Counted from the stretch's first letter, positions 26,869-36,043 are shown. The stretch: 64,000 bases of DNA from Bordetella genomosp. 4 (GCF_002261185.1 NZ_NEVQ01000008.1:264584-328583), one strand, 5' to 3'. Program-made: numbers and translations. The notes: generated from the letters alone by a model not told the origin.

Positions 26869-27187
26869 TAGCGTGACGTTGTTGTTTGCCTTTGTGCTTG
26901 CCCTGGCCGGGATGGGGTGGCTGGCGCTGGCGATGGAGGCGCACTGGAAGCAGGTCTATGGCGAGGCGGTGTGCTCGCCTGCATTGGCGCGGCGGCTCCG
27001 TTGGCTGGGCGGAGTGTCCCTGCTAGGGGCTTTGCTGCTGTGTCTGGCGGTGGATCACGCGACGATGGCGGCACTGGTCTGGTTCATGACTTTGGCCGCA
27101 GCAGCGCTGGTGGTCGCCTTTACGCTGTCTTGGCGCGCGCGTTGGTTGGCGGTATTGCTGCCCGGAATTCGTGCCGAACTGAACTAG
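26861..27187 (+). CDS. DUF3325-family membrane protein
   Basis: A 108-residue protein with three or four helices. FAFVLALAGMGWLALAMEAHWKQV at the start, the RRLRWLGGVSLLGALLLCLAV helix and a final basic segment (LSWRARWLAVLLPG) are typical of DUF3325. It overlaps the PepSY gene by eight bases, so the pair is translationally coupled. The biochemical role is unknown. The association with siderophore uptake is established for the family by gene neighbourhood. Confidence 0.82.
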   Translation: MPDSVTLLFAFVLALAGMGWLALAMEAHWKQVYGEAVCSPALARRLRWLGGVSLLGALLLCLAVDHATMAALVWFMTLAAAALVVAFTLSWRARWLAVLLPGIRAELN

Positions 27188-27189
27188 AC

Positions 27190-27222
27190 GCGAGCGGGCT
27201 CAGATAACTCGAGCCCGCTCGC
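27190..27222. terminator. Hairpin between convergent genes
   Basis: A perfect 12-bp G/C-rich stem (27190-27201 with 27211-27222, nine-base loop) just after the DUF3325 stop codon and just before the end of the convergent lipoprotein gene. No T run follows on either strand, so it may terminate weakly or protect mRNA ends. Confidence 0.6.
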
Positions 27223-27235
27223 CCACGCTGTGTGT

Positions 27236-28186
27236 TTAGCAGCGTTGTTCGTTCAATTTGTTGATCAGATTGTTGAAATCCTGGGCAAAGCTCTGCGCGT
27301 CCATTTGCATCGGACCCATGAGCAGGCCTTGGCCGCGCTGGTAGTCTCCGCGGGCGGCGTGCGCAATCGCGTTGCGGCCGCTGCTCAGAAAACTGTTCAT
27401 TGCCATCGTCATGCTGGAGCAGCCACCGGGCTTGGCTTCAGTCACTTTCTTGTTCCAGCCGTCCACCATTTCAGCGGTCTTGTTCAGGCTTTCCTTGAGC
27501 GCGTCCGCGGCTTTCTGCTCGCCCTTCGTTTCAAAGAAGGCATCTGAACGATTGGCGGCCTCCTTGGCGTACACGATCAGGCCGGCGCGGTAATACTCGA
27601 GAGTGTCTTTGGGAGCCTTTTCAAAGGCCGTGCGCGTGTTGATCTCATCACGCTTGGCAATCGCCTCAAAGAACGCGTTCTGGGACTTGGCGACCTCGGT
27701 CAGTGCGGCGACAAATTCTGCTTCTTTTTCCTGCGCCTTTTTACCATCGTCGGCCAAGAAACCTTTTGATTGCGCGTAGTTGCTCAGCTCGGCATTGATA
27801 GGCTCGAGCTTGGCCAAGGCGTCCTTTAATGGCTTGCCGGTTGCGTCGAGCTCAGGCAGGTTGCCGGGCAGGGCCAGTGCCTTGTCCAGTGCCTCGCGGG
27901 TGATCTTGATGTTATAGATGCTCACTACCGAATAATTGGCCAGCGGCTTTTTATTCTTGATATCGTCCGCGTAGTATTTCAAGTGATCAGCGAGATCCTT
28001 GGCAAACGAATTGCCGTTGGCCGCGTCGATGAACGCGTTGTACTTGATGATGTCCTGTTGCTCGGCGGATACCTGCGCAGTGTCGGATTGTTGGGCGGCC
28101 GATTTGTTGTCGTCATTGCAGCCGCTCAGAATCAGCGTGCCGGCAACAAACAGCGCTGCGAACAGGGGTTTCATTTGAAAAGACAT
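27236..28186 (-). CDS. DUF3829-like (YiiG-type) lipoprotein
   Basis: A 316-residue lipoprotein with a signal peptide and lipobox (VAGTLILSGCND). The rest is Lys/Ala/Glu-rich helical protein, with IKYNAFIDAANGN near the start and repeated helices up to the C-terminal LINKLNEQRC. Composition and length resemble DUF3829/YiiG lipoproteins, whose function is unknown. GGAG lies shortly before ATG 28186; a second start at 28174 would still leave a signal peptide. It is a single gene, convergent with the PepSY unit. Cys residues near the end (GGCSSM and the final RC) could form a disulfide. Confidence 0.7.
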   Translation of the reverse strand: MSFQMKPLFAALFVAGTLILSGCNDDNKSAAQQSDTAQVSAEQQDIIKYNAFIDAANGNSFAKDLADHLKYYADDIKNKKPLANYSVVSIYNIKITREALDKALALPGNLPELDATGKPLKDALAKLEPINAELSNYAQSKGFLADDGKKAQEKEAEFVAALTEVAKSQNAFFEAIAKRDEINTRTAFEKAPKDTLEYYRAGLIVYAKEAANRSDAFFETKGEQKAADALKESLNKTAEMVDGWNKKVTEAKPGGCSSMTMAMNSFLSSGRNAIAHAARGDYQRGQGLLMGPMQMDAQSFAQDFNNLINKLNEQRC

Positions 28187-28688
28187 ATAGACTCCAACAC
28201 AGTTGCCGGCCTGACGGCAAGCTGCGTCATTGAATGTAGTGGTGGAACGAGACAACCGTCGTATTCAGATATTCGTCAGGAACATTGGCGCGCCGTGGCG
28301 CACAGGCGAGAGACCCGCGCAAGAGACCGATGGGGAGACATCAGACAGAGATAGAGCGCTGCTCCGAAGGCAAGGCCTATATTCAGGGCACTGGGCCGGC
28401 CATGCGCAATCGGATGGCCGTTGTTTTTGCTGCGAAAAAATATGCATATCGACGGTCAGGCATAACATCGCCTAAAGGCGTTTTGTCAGCCGATGAGGCA
28501 GGGCGGGAGTGTACGCCTTAAATAGGGAGGGATCGTCCTGATGACAATAAAAGAACCGCAAAGATACGTTTAGTCATTCGTGTGCATCAAATTGATGCAA
28601 GTGCGCGGCCATGAGCGAAGAATTCTGGATATCATTCGGCGCGGTGCGCACGTGTGGTGCGCGTTCTCGTTCATCAAAGGAAAAGAAG
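28187..28688. other. Intergenic region of about 500 bases
   Basis: This region holds the divergent promoters of the two lipoprotein genes. I see no convincing gene, tRNA or repeat. The short frames present lack ribosome sites and family features. A small RNA cannot be excluded by eye. AAGGA before ATG 28689 is the only clear signal. Confidence 0.45.
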
Positions 28689-29090
28689 ATGTTTCCCTCT
28701 CGCATATTTTCGGCTTTCTTCATGGCGGTATTCGCTCTGGCCTTGACGGCATGCTCCAGCGGCAAGCCGGAGTCGACAGTAGAAACGTTTTACGAGGCCG
28801 CCGCGAAGGGTGACGTAGAGAAAGCCACAGAGCAAATCTCGTTCTCGAGTGTCCCGGCCGCGCAGATGATGGCTGCCAAAGGAAAAGTGCAAATGATCGT
28901 GGGCGAAATGCAGGCACGCATTCAAGCGAACGACGGTTTGGACAGCGTAGAGATCCTGGAGTCAAAGATCAACGAAGAGGGGAAACTGGCCACGGTCCGT
29001 TCCAAGGTCAAATTCAAGAACGGCAAAGAACAAACCGAAAACCATCGCCTGATCAAAGAAGACGATAGCTGGAAAATCCTGTTGAAATGA
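28689..29090 (+). CDS. DUF4878-like small lipoprotein
   Basis: A 133-residue lipoprotein: MFPSRIFSAFFMAVFALALTAC ends in a lipobox, then SSGKPESTVETFYEAAAKGD begins a cystatin-like/NTF2-like alpha+beta domain of the DUF4878 type (KVQMIVGEMQ, TVRSKVKFKNG, ENHRLIKEDDSWKILL). The 'WKI' end is typical. AAGGA lies before ATG 28689; the longer frame from 28611 has no signal peptide at its start. It overlaps the next gene by four bases, so the two are co-translated. The function is unknown. Confidence 0.78.
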   Translation: MFPSRIFSAFFMAVFALALTACSSGKPESTVETFYEAAAKGDVEKATEQISFSSVPAAQMMAAKGKVQMIVGEMQARIQANDGLDSVEILESKINEEGKLATVRSKVKFKNGKEQTENHRLIKEDDSWKILLK

Positions 29091-29695
29091 CCCAGGCCCG
29101 TGCGCGTCGGCTGGCCGCCCTGTGTCTCGGCGGCTGGCTGATATGGACACAAGCCTATGCAGATGAAGTGGTGCTGCCCGACGCGGCGCAAGCTGGCGAT
29201 CTGATTTTTCGCGAGGGCACTGAGTCTGTCAGCGATGCCGTCATGGCGGTGGACGGCGGCCCATTCAGTCATGTGGGGATGCTGATCGGTCAGCCGGGCG
29301 ATTGGCATGTACTGCATGCAACGCCCTCCGAGGTACCGGGCCGGCCAGACGGCGTCGTGTCCGATACCTTAGCGTTTTTCGTCGACGCCAAGCGCGCAAA
29401 GCGCTATGCCATCTATCACGTAGATGCCGACGCAGCGCATCGGACCCGAGCAATCCGGGACGCGCAGACCATGTTAGGCAAGCCCTTTCGCGTGGCAGAC
29501 CCCACCGGGACATACTGCACAGTATTGGTGTGGAATGCCTGGCGCCAAGCCGGCATAGATCTAGATGTGCCCTTCACCCGATTAAATTTGCCGTTGCTAA
29601 ACGGCGAATACCTATTGCCCAGTTCATTGCTGGCATCAAAAAAACTGCATCCGCTAACACCACATCACAAAGCCAAAGAATCATCCGCAATGTGA
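29087..29695 (+). CDS. YiiX/YebB-like NlpC/P60-type hydrolase (permuted papain fold)
   Basis: A 202-residue exported protein with a signal peptide ending at AYA. AGDLIFREG and PFSHVGMLIG carry the His of the active site, and YCTVLVWNAWRQAG the nucleophile Cys. This His-before-Cys order is that of the circularly permuted NlpC/P60 (YiiX/YaeF, DUF830) group, which act as amidases on peptides or lipids. The C-terminal ~40 residues are basic and probably flexible. It is coupled to the preceding lipoprotein gene by an ATGA overlap. The structured repeat begins 11 bases after the stop codon and could serve as its 3' end. Confidence 0.78.
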   Translation: MTQARARRLAALCLGGWLIWTQAYADEVVLPDAAQAGDLIFREGTESVSDAVMAVDGGPFSHVGMLIGQPGDWHVLHATPSEVPGRPDGVVSDTLAFFVDAKRAKRYAIYHVDADAAHRTRAIRDAQTMLGKPFRVADPTGTYCTVLVWNAWRQAGIDLDVPFTRLNLPLLNGEYLLPSSLLASKKLHPLTPHHKAKESSAM

Positions 29696-30075
29696 GCACA
29701 ACGCGAGCCAGGGGCTGCCTTGTACAGGCTGCGCCGGCCCGTTGAGCCCGCCGAGCCAGCTTCATCAGGCGGGGGGAAGTCGGATGGGCATGTTTGAGTG
29801 GAGCGCAGCGGAGCGAGTTTGCCCAGCCGCCCCGCCTGATGAAGCTGGCGAAGGGCAGTCTGGTCGCGAAGGCGACCAGACCGGGCGATAGGGCCGGCGC
29901 AGCCTGTACAAGGCAGCCCCTGGCGCTTAAGAACCATACGCCGCTTGCAAAAACCCTAACCCCCATGATGAAGACGCCCTCTACTCGAGAGCGAGAGAGG
30001 GCGTAAAACTCCACCAGCCAAGAGCTCTGGAGAAGGAGCCGCCCATACAGCAACGACCCCTCCCACCATCATCAA
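29696..30075. other. Convergent intergenic region holding the structured repeat
   Basis: Most of this 380-base gap is the structured repeat. The remaining ~150 bases before the PhoX stop codon contain no gene or clear terminator. A region after 29950 looks A/T-richer but otherwise featureless. Confidence 0.5.
29707..29924. repeat. Structured intergenic repeat, copy 1
   Basis: A 218-base nested palindrome. The outer arms are a perfect 34-bp inverted repeat (29707-29740 with 29891-29924). Within it are a perfect 20-bp stem (29755-29774 with 29830-29849) topped by TGGGCA/TGCCCA (29785-29790 with 29820-29825), and a separate 10-bp hairpin with a GAAG tetraloop (29858-29867 with 29872-29881). The same core recurs at 60589-60794 with base changes that keep the pairing. 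It lies between two convergent genes. It could be a structured RNA, a compound terminator or a mobile palindromic element. Confidence 0.88.
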
Positions 30076-31923
30076 TCAGGCGCCGACGGGCTTACCGTCT
30101 TCACGCCGCACAACGATGGTAGCCGAGCGTGCATCACCACCTTCTGCGCGCACCGTATTCCACACACCGTTCGGGTGCTGGATGTTGATGAAGAACGCGG
30201 TCAGATCATCCGGATAAGCGATACCGGTGATTTCGCAACCAGCTGGGCCCACCAGGAAGCGCTTGGACTCGCCAGTGTTCTGATCGATGTAATACATCGA
30301 GTTGTTGCCGAAGCCGGAGGCGCCGGAATCGGTTTGCACCCACAGGCGGCCCTGGGGATCGACGCGAATGCCGTCCGGGCTCGAGAAGGTGTCGCCATTG
30401 ATGTTGCCGGTGACGTTCTCAGCTTGGCCTTCGGACTTGTCAAAGCCGGCCAACAGCAGCAGATCCCATTGGAAAGTCGTGGCCAGCGGAGAGTCACCCG
30501 TTTCCTTCCAGCGCACGATGTGACCGTGCTGGTTTTGCGTGCGGGGGTTGGCTGCGCTGGTACGTTGGCGGCGGCTGTTGTTGGTCAGCGTGCAGTAAAT
30601 GGTCTTGTCGGTGCCGACGGTGATCCACTCCGGACGGTCCATCAACGTAGCGCCTGCCACGCGTGCAGCGGCCTTGGTGTTGATCAGCACATCGGCTTGT
30701 GTCTTGAAGTCGATCAGCGACGACTCGGGCAGCGTGCCCGGGGCAACCTGGGTGTAGTTGCCCGGGTCTACAGCACCCACGGTCAGATTGTTCTTGCCGA
30801 CCGTCAGCTCGACCCAATTACCCGAGCCGTCATCGTTAAAGCGGGCGGCATACAACGTGCCCTCGTCGAGCAGGCCAAAATTGTTGGCGCGGTTCGACGG
30901 ATCGTAAGCCTTGCTGGGGACGAACTTATAAATGCAGCCCGGTGTGCCGTCATCGCCCATGTAGAACGCGACACGGTTGTTCTCGTCCAGCATGTAAGCC
31001 GTGTTCTCGTGGTCGAAACGGCCCATGGCGGTACGTTTGACAGCGGTGGAGTTCGGGCTATACGGATCGATCTCAACCACCCACCCATAGCCTTCCTCGG
31101 CTTGAGAGGGATCCCAATAGTTGTCGGTCGTTTCTTCGCAGGTCAGGTACGTGCCCCAGGGCGTCGGGCCGCTGGCGCAGTTGTTCAAGGTGCCTACCAC
31201 GGTCGAACCCACCACGGCGGCGGCCGGACCGCTCACGCCATAGACGGTGTTGCCGGTGTAGCGCTTGTTGTAGCTGGAGTTCGTGTTGACCGACCACTTC
31301 CCATCGTCGGTACGGGAGATCTCGATCACCGATACGCCGACGTTGGACAAGTTGGTCTGGATTTCGTTGGTGCTCAGGTCCAGCGTTTCGCTGTCGACGT
31401 TCTCGTGATTCAGTACCAGCAGGCCGCCCTTGCTTGGGTCGATGCCTTCCAGCGGATAGAAATGCATGCCGTCGTGCTGGCCGCCCGCTTGGTTCTCGGT
31501 GACCGGAAAGGACTGGGGTACGCCGGTGTAGCCGATCGAACCGATGGCGCATTTGTCGCCAGCAGAATACAGCACGTCTACCACGTAGCCTTCCGGTACG
31601 GTGACCATGTCTGCGGTGATCAGATCGTCCAAGGGCTTGAACGTGACGGAATAATCAGGACCCGGCTCGGGCGTGGGGCCGGGCGTCTCGCCACCGCCGG
31701 TATCGCCGCCGCCGGTGCTGTCGTCATCATCATCGCTACCGCTGCCACAGGCAGTCAGCGTCGCACCAAAGACGGATATCAGCGACAAGCCGATACTGTT
31801 TCTCAAGAGCGTGCGGCGGGCGGGGTTGGCCGCCACGATGTCCTCGAGCATTTGGCCCGGAACCGTAATCTCACCGCGGGCCTCACGGCTGGGGGCACGC
31901 AATTTGTCCGTCAAATATGACAT
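30076..31923 (-). CDS. PhoX-family (DUF839) alkaline phosphatase-like protein
   Basis: A 615-residue protein of the PhoX/DUF839 family, Ca/Fe-dependent phosphatases on phosphate monoesters. After ~35 cytoplasmic residues comes ARRTLLRNSIGLSLISVFGATLTACGSG, a twin-arginine-like signal that ends in a possible lipobox, then a Gly/Asp/Pro-rich linker (residues ~58-90). The beta-propeller core has LLVLNHENVD, TPWGTYLTCEETTDNYW, MGRFDHENTAY and SPDGIRVDPQGRLWVQTDS, which are family metal and active-site segments. It is a single gene. I see no clear Pho box upstream. Export by the Tat system is likely because these enzymes take up cofactors before export. Confidence 0.88.
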   Translation of the reverse strand: MSYLTDKLRAPSREARGEITVPGQMLEDIVAANPARRTLLRNSIGLSLISVFGATLTACGSGSDDDDDSTGGGDTGGGETPGPTPEPGPDYSVTFKPLDDLITADMVTVPEGYVVDVLYSAGDKCAIGSIGYTGVPQSFPVTENQAGGQHDGMHFYPLEGIDPSKGGLLVLNHENVDSETLDLSTNEIQTNLSNVGVSVIEISRTDDGKWSVNTNSSYNKRYTGNTVYGVSGPAAAVVGSTVVGTLNNCASGPTPWGTYLTCEETTDNYWDPSQAEEGYGWVVEIDPYSPNSTAVKRTAMGRFDHENTAYMLDENNRVAFYMGDDGTPGCIYKFVPSKAYDPSNRANNFGLLDEGTLYAARFNDDGSGNWVELTVGKNNLTVGAVDPGNYTQVAPGTLPESSLIDFKTQADVLINTKAAARVAGATLMDRPEWITVGTDKTIYCTLTNNSRRQRTSAANPRTQNQHGHIVRWKETGDSPLATTFQWDLLLLAGFDKSEGQAENVTGNINGDTFSSPDGIRVDPQGRLWVQTDSGASGFGNNSMYYIDQNTGESKRFLVGPAGCEITGIAYPDDLTAFFINIQHPNGVWNTVRAEGGDARSATIVVRREDGKPVGA

Positions 31924-32259
31924 GTAGATCCTCGTAATGTGAGTCGTTTTTCAGTAAAACGTCAGGGAGCGGACGAGAGACTAAGGTGCGTGTATGACGC
32001 TGATATGGCTAAAGACAAAAAACATCGTAATTCGACATTTTTTGATCGATGCGCAGTCAAAAAAGCGCCATCTCATTGACATATAGGGCGGTAAGGGTAG
32101 TCCCTTAAGGGTAATTGCTGGCCTAGCCTGGCTTGCCCTAATGCGCGTTATTACTTGTTTGTCATCATTGCCCGGCTTGGCCGATGATGGGCATAGCGTG
32201 ATGTGCCGCAGACCGCGCGGCACATCGCCAGAACCCTTTCATCCGTACATGGGTAATAC
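31924..32259. promoter_or_regulatory. Divergent region between the PhoX gene and the hydantoinase operon
   Basis: There is no gene here. The region includes A/T-rich sequence and, at 32092-32113, a cluster of direct and inverted copies of TAAGGGTA: two direct copies start 14 bases apart (32092, 32106), and the second overlaps the palindrome CCCTTAAGGG (32102-32111). This is a plausible operator for the hydantoinase operon, 147 bases before its start. Confidence 0.5.
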
Positions 32260-34371
32260 ATGAGCGACAAGAATTTGGCTTGCAGGGCAGGGGTCGACAT
32301 CGGCGGGACATTCACCGATGTGGCATTGGAACACCAGGGGCGGCTGTATACCGCCAAGGTACTGACCGATTATGAGAAGCCCGAGCGCGCCATCGTGCAG
32401 GGCTTGAAATTGGCGATAGAACAAGCAGGGATTGCGCCTGAGGCGATCCAGTCCATCGTGCATGGTACGACGCTCGCGACCAATGCGCTGATCGAGCGGC
32501 GGGGCGCCAAGACGGCATTTATTACGAGCGACGGTTTTCGCGATGTCATCGAAATGCGCAACGAGGGCCGTTTCGAGCAGTATGACTTGACGATCCAGTT
32601 GCCTGCGCCGTTGATCCCGCGCTGCGATCGTTTTCCGCTCAAAGGGCGTCTGGATGCGTCTGGGCGTGAGCTCGTGCCTCTCGACATGGAAGGCCTGGAC
32701 CGCATTATCGAGGCGATTCGCGACGGCGGCTTTACCAGTGTGGCGGTGGGCTTGATGCACAGCTATCGCAATGGCGATCATGAGCGTCTGGTGCGTGATC
32801 GTCTGCGGCGTGCGTTGCCCGATGTGTCGGTGTCGATTTCGTGCGAGGTCTCGCCGCAGATCCGCGAGTTTGAACGGTTCAACACGGTCTGCGCGAATGC
32901 TTATGTGAAGCCGCTGATGTCGTCGTACCTGAATCGCCTGGCTCAGGCGCTGGCGGCAGAGGGGATGGCATGTCCGCTGTACATGATTCATTCGGGGGGC
33001 GGTTTGATGTCATTGGCGAGCGCTGCGGAATTTCCGGTGCGCTTGCTGGAATCCGGGCCCGCGGGCGGAGCGATCTACGCCAGCCACGTTGCCGCGAAAT
33101 ACGGTCTGGATCGCGTTTTGTCATTCGATATGGGTGGAACGACGGCCAAGATCTGCCTCATTGAAGACTTGCATCCCAAGACTGCGCGCACGTTCGAGGT
33201 GGCGCGCACGTATCGGTTCAAGAAGGGCAGCGGTATGCCGATTTCGATCCCGGTGATCGAAATGGTGGAGATCGGTGCGGGCGGCGGTTCGATTGCCCAT
33301 GTCGATGATCTGAAGCAGGTCCGGGTCGGCCCGGAGAGCGCGGGTTCCGAGCCGGGGCCAGCCTGCTATGGCCGGGGTGGCGAGCGTCCGACGGTGACGG
33401 ATGCGGATCTGGTGTTGGCAAAGCTGGACGCCAAGCGGTTTGCGGGTGGTTCTATTACCCTGGACGAGCAGGCATCGCGTCGGGCATTGCAAACGCATGT
33501 CGCGGACCCGCTGCAGAGTGTGAACGTGCAAGCCGCCTATGCAGTGGCTGAGATGGTGGACGAGAACATGTCCAACGCCGCACGCATGCATGCGGTCGAG
33601 AGCGGCCGTGATCTGAGCGAATACACGATGATCGCCTATGGCGGCGCTGCGCCGCTGCATGCGGTACGGCTGTGCGAAAAGCTCGGCATGGAACGTCTGC
33701 TCGTGCCGCCAGGCGCAGGTGTCGGGTCGGCTATCGGCTTTCTGCGTGCGCCTTTCGGCTATGAATCACTGCGCAGCGCGGTCATGCGTTTGAGTCAGTT
33801 CGATGCCGGGATTGTGAACGGCATGATTGACGAGATGAATGACGAGGTCGCGAGTTTCCTGCGCGAAACGGGACATGGCGAGGATGCCATTCGCGAGCTG
33901 CGGGCGTATATGCGCTATGCCGGCCAGGGCTGGGAAATCCCGGTGGATGCGCCCACGGGGGTGTTGAACGATGCCAGCCTTGAAGTCCTGCGCGCGAATT
34001 TCGTTCGGGCCTATACGCAACTGTTTGGCCACGAGGTGGCTGGACTAGACATCGAAGTGGTGAGCTGGGCGCTGTCTTTGCGCACAGAAACGGAAATGCC
34101 GGCGCGCATCGAGCCGAGCACGGGCGACCGCGCGGGATCGCGCGAGCAATATCCGCCGATTGATCGGCGTGATGTGTTCGATGCCAAGTCCGGCGATTTT
34201 CATGATTGCGCGATCTATGACCGTGCCAGCTTGCCGCGTGCCGTGCGGCTGGATGGGCCGTTGATTGTGACGGAAAAAGAGACCTCGACCTACGTCAGCC
34301 CGGACTACAGCTTGATCCTGCAGCAGGACGATAGCTTACTCATCCAACGTCAACAGAAAGAAGGGGTGTGA
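32260..34371 (+). CDS. Hydantoinase/oxoprolinase subunit A (HyuA-like)
   Basis: A 703-residue ASKHA-fold ATPase subunit. The N-terminus has GVDIGGTFTDVALE (phosphate-binding 1), then VHGTTLATNALIERRGAKTAFITSDGFRDVIEMRNEGR, and LSFDMGGTTAKICLIED (phosphate-binding 2), all diagnostic for N-methylhydantoinase / 5-oxoprolinase / acetophenone carboxylase A subunits. It uses ATP to open or carboxylate a ring amide or ketone together with the B subunit coded one base after its stop codon. The substrate cannot be told: hydantoin, 5-oxoproline or a related compound. The start is at the conserved N-terminus, although the ribosome site is weak. It is the first gene of a three-gene operon with a transporter. 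Confidence 0.92.
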   Translation: MSDKNLACRAGVDIGGTFTDVALEHQGRLYTAKVLTDYEKPERAIVQGLKLAIEQAGIAPEAIQSIVHGTTLATNALIERRGAKTAFITSDGFRDVIEMRNEGRFEQYDLTIQLPAPLIPRCDRFPLKGRLDASGRELVPLDMEGLDRIIEAIRDGGFTSVAVGLMHSYRNGDHERLVRDRLRRALPDVSVSISCEVSPQIREFERFNTVCANAYVKPLMSSYLNRLAQALAAEGMACPLYMIHSGGGLMSLASAAEFPVRLLESGPAGGAIYASHVAAKYGLDRVLSFDMGGTTAKICLIEDLHPKTARTFEVARTYRFKKGSGMPISIPVIEMVEIGAGGGSIAHVDDLKQVRVGPESAGSEPGPACYGRGGERPTVTDADLVLAKLDAKRFAGGSITLDEQASRRALQTHVADPLQSVNVQAAYAVAEMVDENMSNAARMHAVESGRDLSEYTMIAYGGAAPLHAVRLCEKLGMERLLVPPGAGVGSAIGFLRAPFGYESLRSAVMRLSQFDAGIVNGMIDEMNDEVASFLRETGHGEDAIRELRAYMRYAGQGWEIPVDAPTGVLNDASLEVLRANFVRAYTQLFGHEVAGLDIEVVSWALSLRTETEMPARIEPSTGDRAGSREQYPPIDRRDVFDAKSGDFHDCAIYDRASLPRAVRLDGPLIVTEKETSTYVSPDYSLILQQDDSLLIQRQQKEGV

Positions 34372-34372
34372 C

Positions 34373-36043
34373 ATGAGCACCAATATCAAAGTCCGCGAAC
34401 AGATCATGTGGAATCGCCTGATCTCGGTGGTCGAGGAGCAGGCTGCGACGTTGATCCGTACGGCGTTTTGCACCAGCGTGCGCGAGGCAGGCGATCTGTC
34501 GGCAGGCGTGTTCGATGCGCAGGGGCGCATGATTGCGCAGGCGGTGACCGGAACGCCGGGGCACGTCAATTCCATGGCGGAGTCTGTCGGCCATTTCGTG
34601 GCCAAATTCGGTGAGAATGGCTTGGTGCCAGGTGATGTTCTTGTGACCAACGACCCCTGGATGGGAACCGGGCATTTGCACGATATCACCATGGTGACGC
34701 CGGTCTACCGCAAGCCCTCGGCCGAGGCGGCGCCTCGCCTGATCGGCTTTTTTGCCTCCACGGCGCACGTAGTGGATATTGGCGGCCGCGGTTTTGGCCC
34801 GGATGCGGGCGATGTATACGAAGAAGGTATACGCATCCCGTTGATGAAGTTCTACAAGGGCGGCGAACTGAATGAGGATCTGGTCGAGATCCTGCGCAAT
34901 AACGTGCGCGAGCGCGATCAGGTCGTCGGAGATTTCCATTCGCTGGTTGCTTGCAACGACACGGGTCGCCGTCGCCTGGAGGCCATGCTGGATGAGTTCG
35001 GGCTGCCCGATCTGACGGAATTAGCGGCGTTTATTTTCGAACACAGCGAGCGCGCCACGCGCGAGTACATTGCGGCGCTGCCTCAAGGCAAGCACAGCTA
35101 TGAAATGCGTGTCGATGGTTACGAGAGCCCGATTGATCTGCGGGTGACGGTGCAGCCGCAGGGCGGCACCATGTATGCGGATTTTGCGGGCACGTCGGGC
35201 ACCAGCCGTTACGGTATCAACGTGCCGCTGACCTATACCAAGGCCTATGCATGTTATGCCCTGAAGTGTGCCATCGCCCCAGAGATCCCGAACAACTGGG
35301 CGTCGCTGCGTCCGTTCGAAATCACTGCGCCGGCGGGTTGTATTTTGAATGCGCCGTTCCCTGCTCCGGTGGCAGTGCGGCACGTGCTGGGGCATCTGAT
35401 TCCCGATGTGGTGTTGGGAGCCCTGCAGAGCTATCGCCCGGATTTGATCCCTGCCGAGGGTGCCAGCGCACTATGGAACCTGCAGATGCGATTCCAGGGC
35501 GCGCGTGAGCATAATCGCGAATCGCGCCACGAGATGCTGATTTTCAATACGGGCGGCACGGGCGCTCGGCCTAACAGTGACGGGCTGAGTACGACAGCTT
35601 TCCCGAGCGGTGTGCATACCATGTCCTCGGAAGTGACGGAGAGCATTGGCCCGATCGTCGTATGGCGCAAGGAACTGCTTCCGGATTCCGGCGGCGCAGG
35701 GCGTTGGCGCGGCGGCCTGGGGCAGCGTATCGAGATCGGCGCTCACGAGGGATACCAGTTCACGTTGAATGCGATGTTTGATCGCGTGGCTTTCCCGGCG
35801 CGAGGCCATCATGGCGGCAGCAACGGCGGAGCCGGCAAGGTCGCACTGGATGATGGCACGGCATTGCGTGCCAAGGGCAGCCAGTTGATTGCAGAAGGGC
35901 AGCGGCTGGTGCTGGACTTGCCCGGTGGCGGCGGTTTTGGCGAGCCGGCCGAGCGGCCTGCCGAACTGGTCAAGCGCGATGTGCACTACGGCTATATCAG
36001 CGAGGCCGAGGCGCGCCGCGACTATCCACACGCGTTTGATTGA
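34373..36043 (+). CDS. Hydantoinase/oxoprolinase subunit B (HyuB-like)
   Basis: A 556-residue partner of HyuA. Family features are EQAATLIRTAFCTSVREAGDLSAGVFDAQGRM at the start, LVTNDPWMGTGHLHDITMVTPV with metal-binding residues, FFASTAHVVDIGG, YTKAYACYALKC, and the Gly-rich GGSNGGAGK and LPGGGGFGEP segments near the end. The AAGGGG ribosome site lies in the end of hyuA and the spacing is one base, so the two subunits are made together. No separate C subunit is present. The amidohydrolase at 13314 is of the type that acts after hydantoinases but is in another operon. Confidence 0.92.
   Translation: MSTNIKVREQIMWNRLISVVEEQAATLIRTAFCTSVREAGDLSAGVFDAQGRMIAQAVTGTPGHVNSMAESVGHFVAKFGENGLVPGDVLVTNDPWMGTGHLHDITMVTPVYRKPSAEAAPRLIGFFASTAHVVDIGGRGFGPDAGDVYEEGIRIPLMKFYKGGELNEDLVEILRNNVRERDQVVGDFHSLVACNDTGRRRLEAMLDEFGLPDLTELAAFIFEHSERATREYIAALPQGKHSYEMRVDGYESPIDLRVTVQPQGGTMYADFAGTSGTSRYGINVPLTYTKAYACYALKCAIAPEIPNNWASLRPFEITAPAGCILNAPFPAPVAVRHVLGHLIPDVVLGALQSYRPDLIPAEGASALWNLQMRFQGAREHNRESRHEMLIFNTGGTGARPNSDGLSTTAFPSGVHTMSSEVTESIGPIVVWRKELLPDSGGAGRWRGGLGQRIEIGAHEGYQFTLNAMFDRVAFPARGHHGGSNGGAGKVALDDGTALRAKGSQLIAEGQRLVLDLPGGGGFGEPAERPAELVKRDVHYGYISEAEARRDYPHAFD

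Noticed and set aside
30175..31920. 581-codon open frame antisense to the PhoX gene
   Set aside because: The PhoX frame shows clear family motifs over its whole length; the antisense frame has no ribosome site or recognisable domain and follows from G+C-rich codon use.
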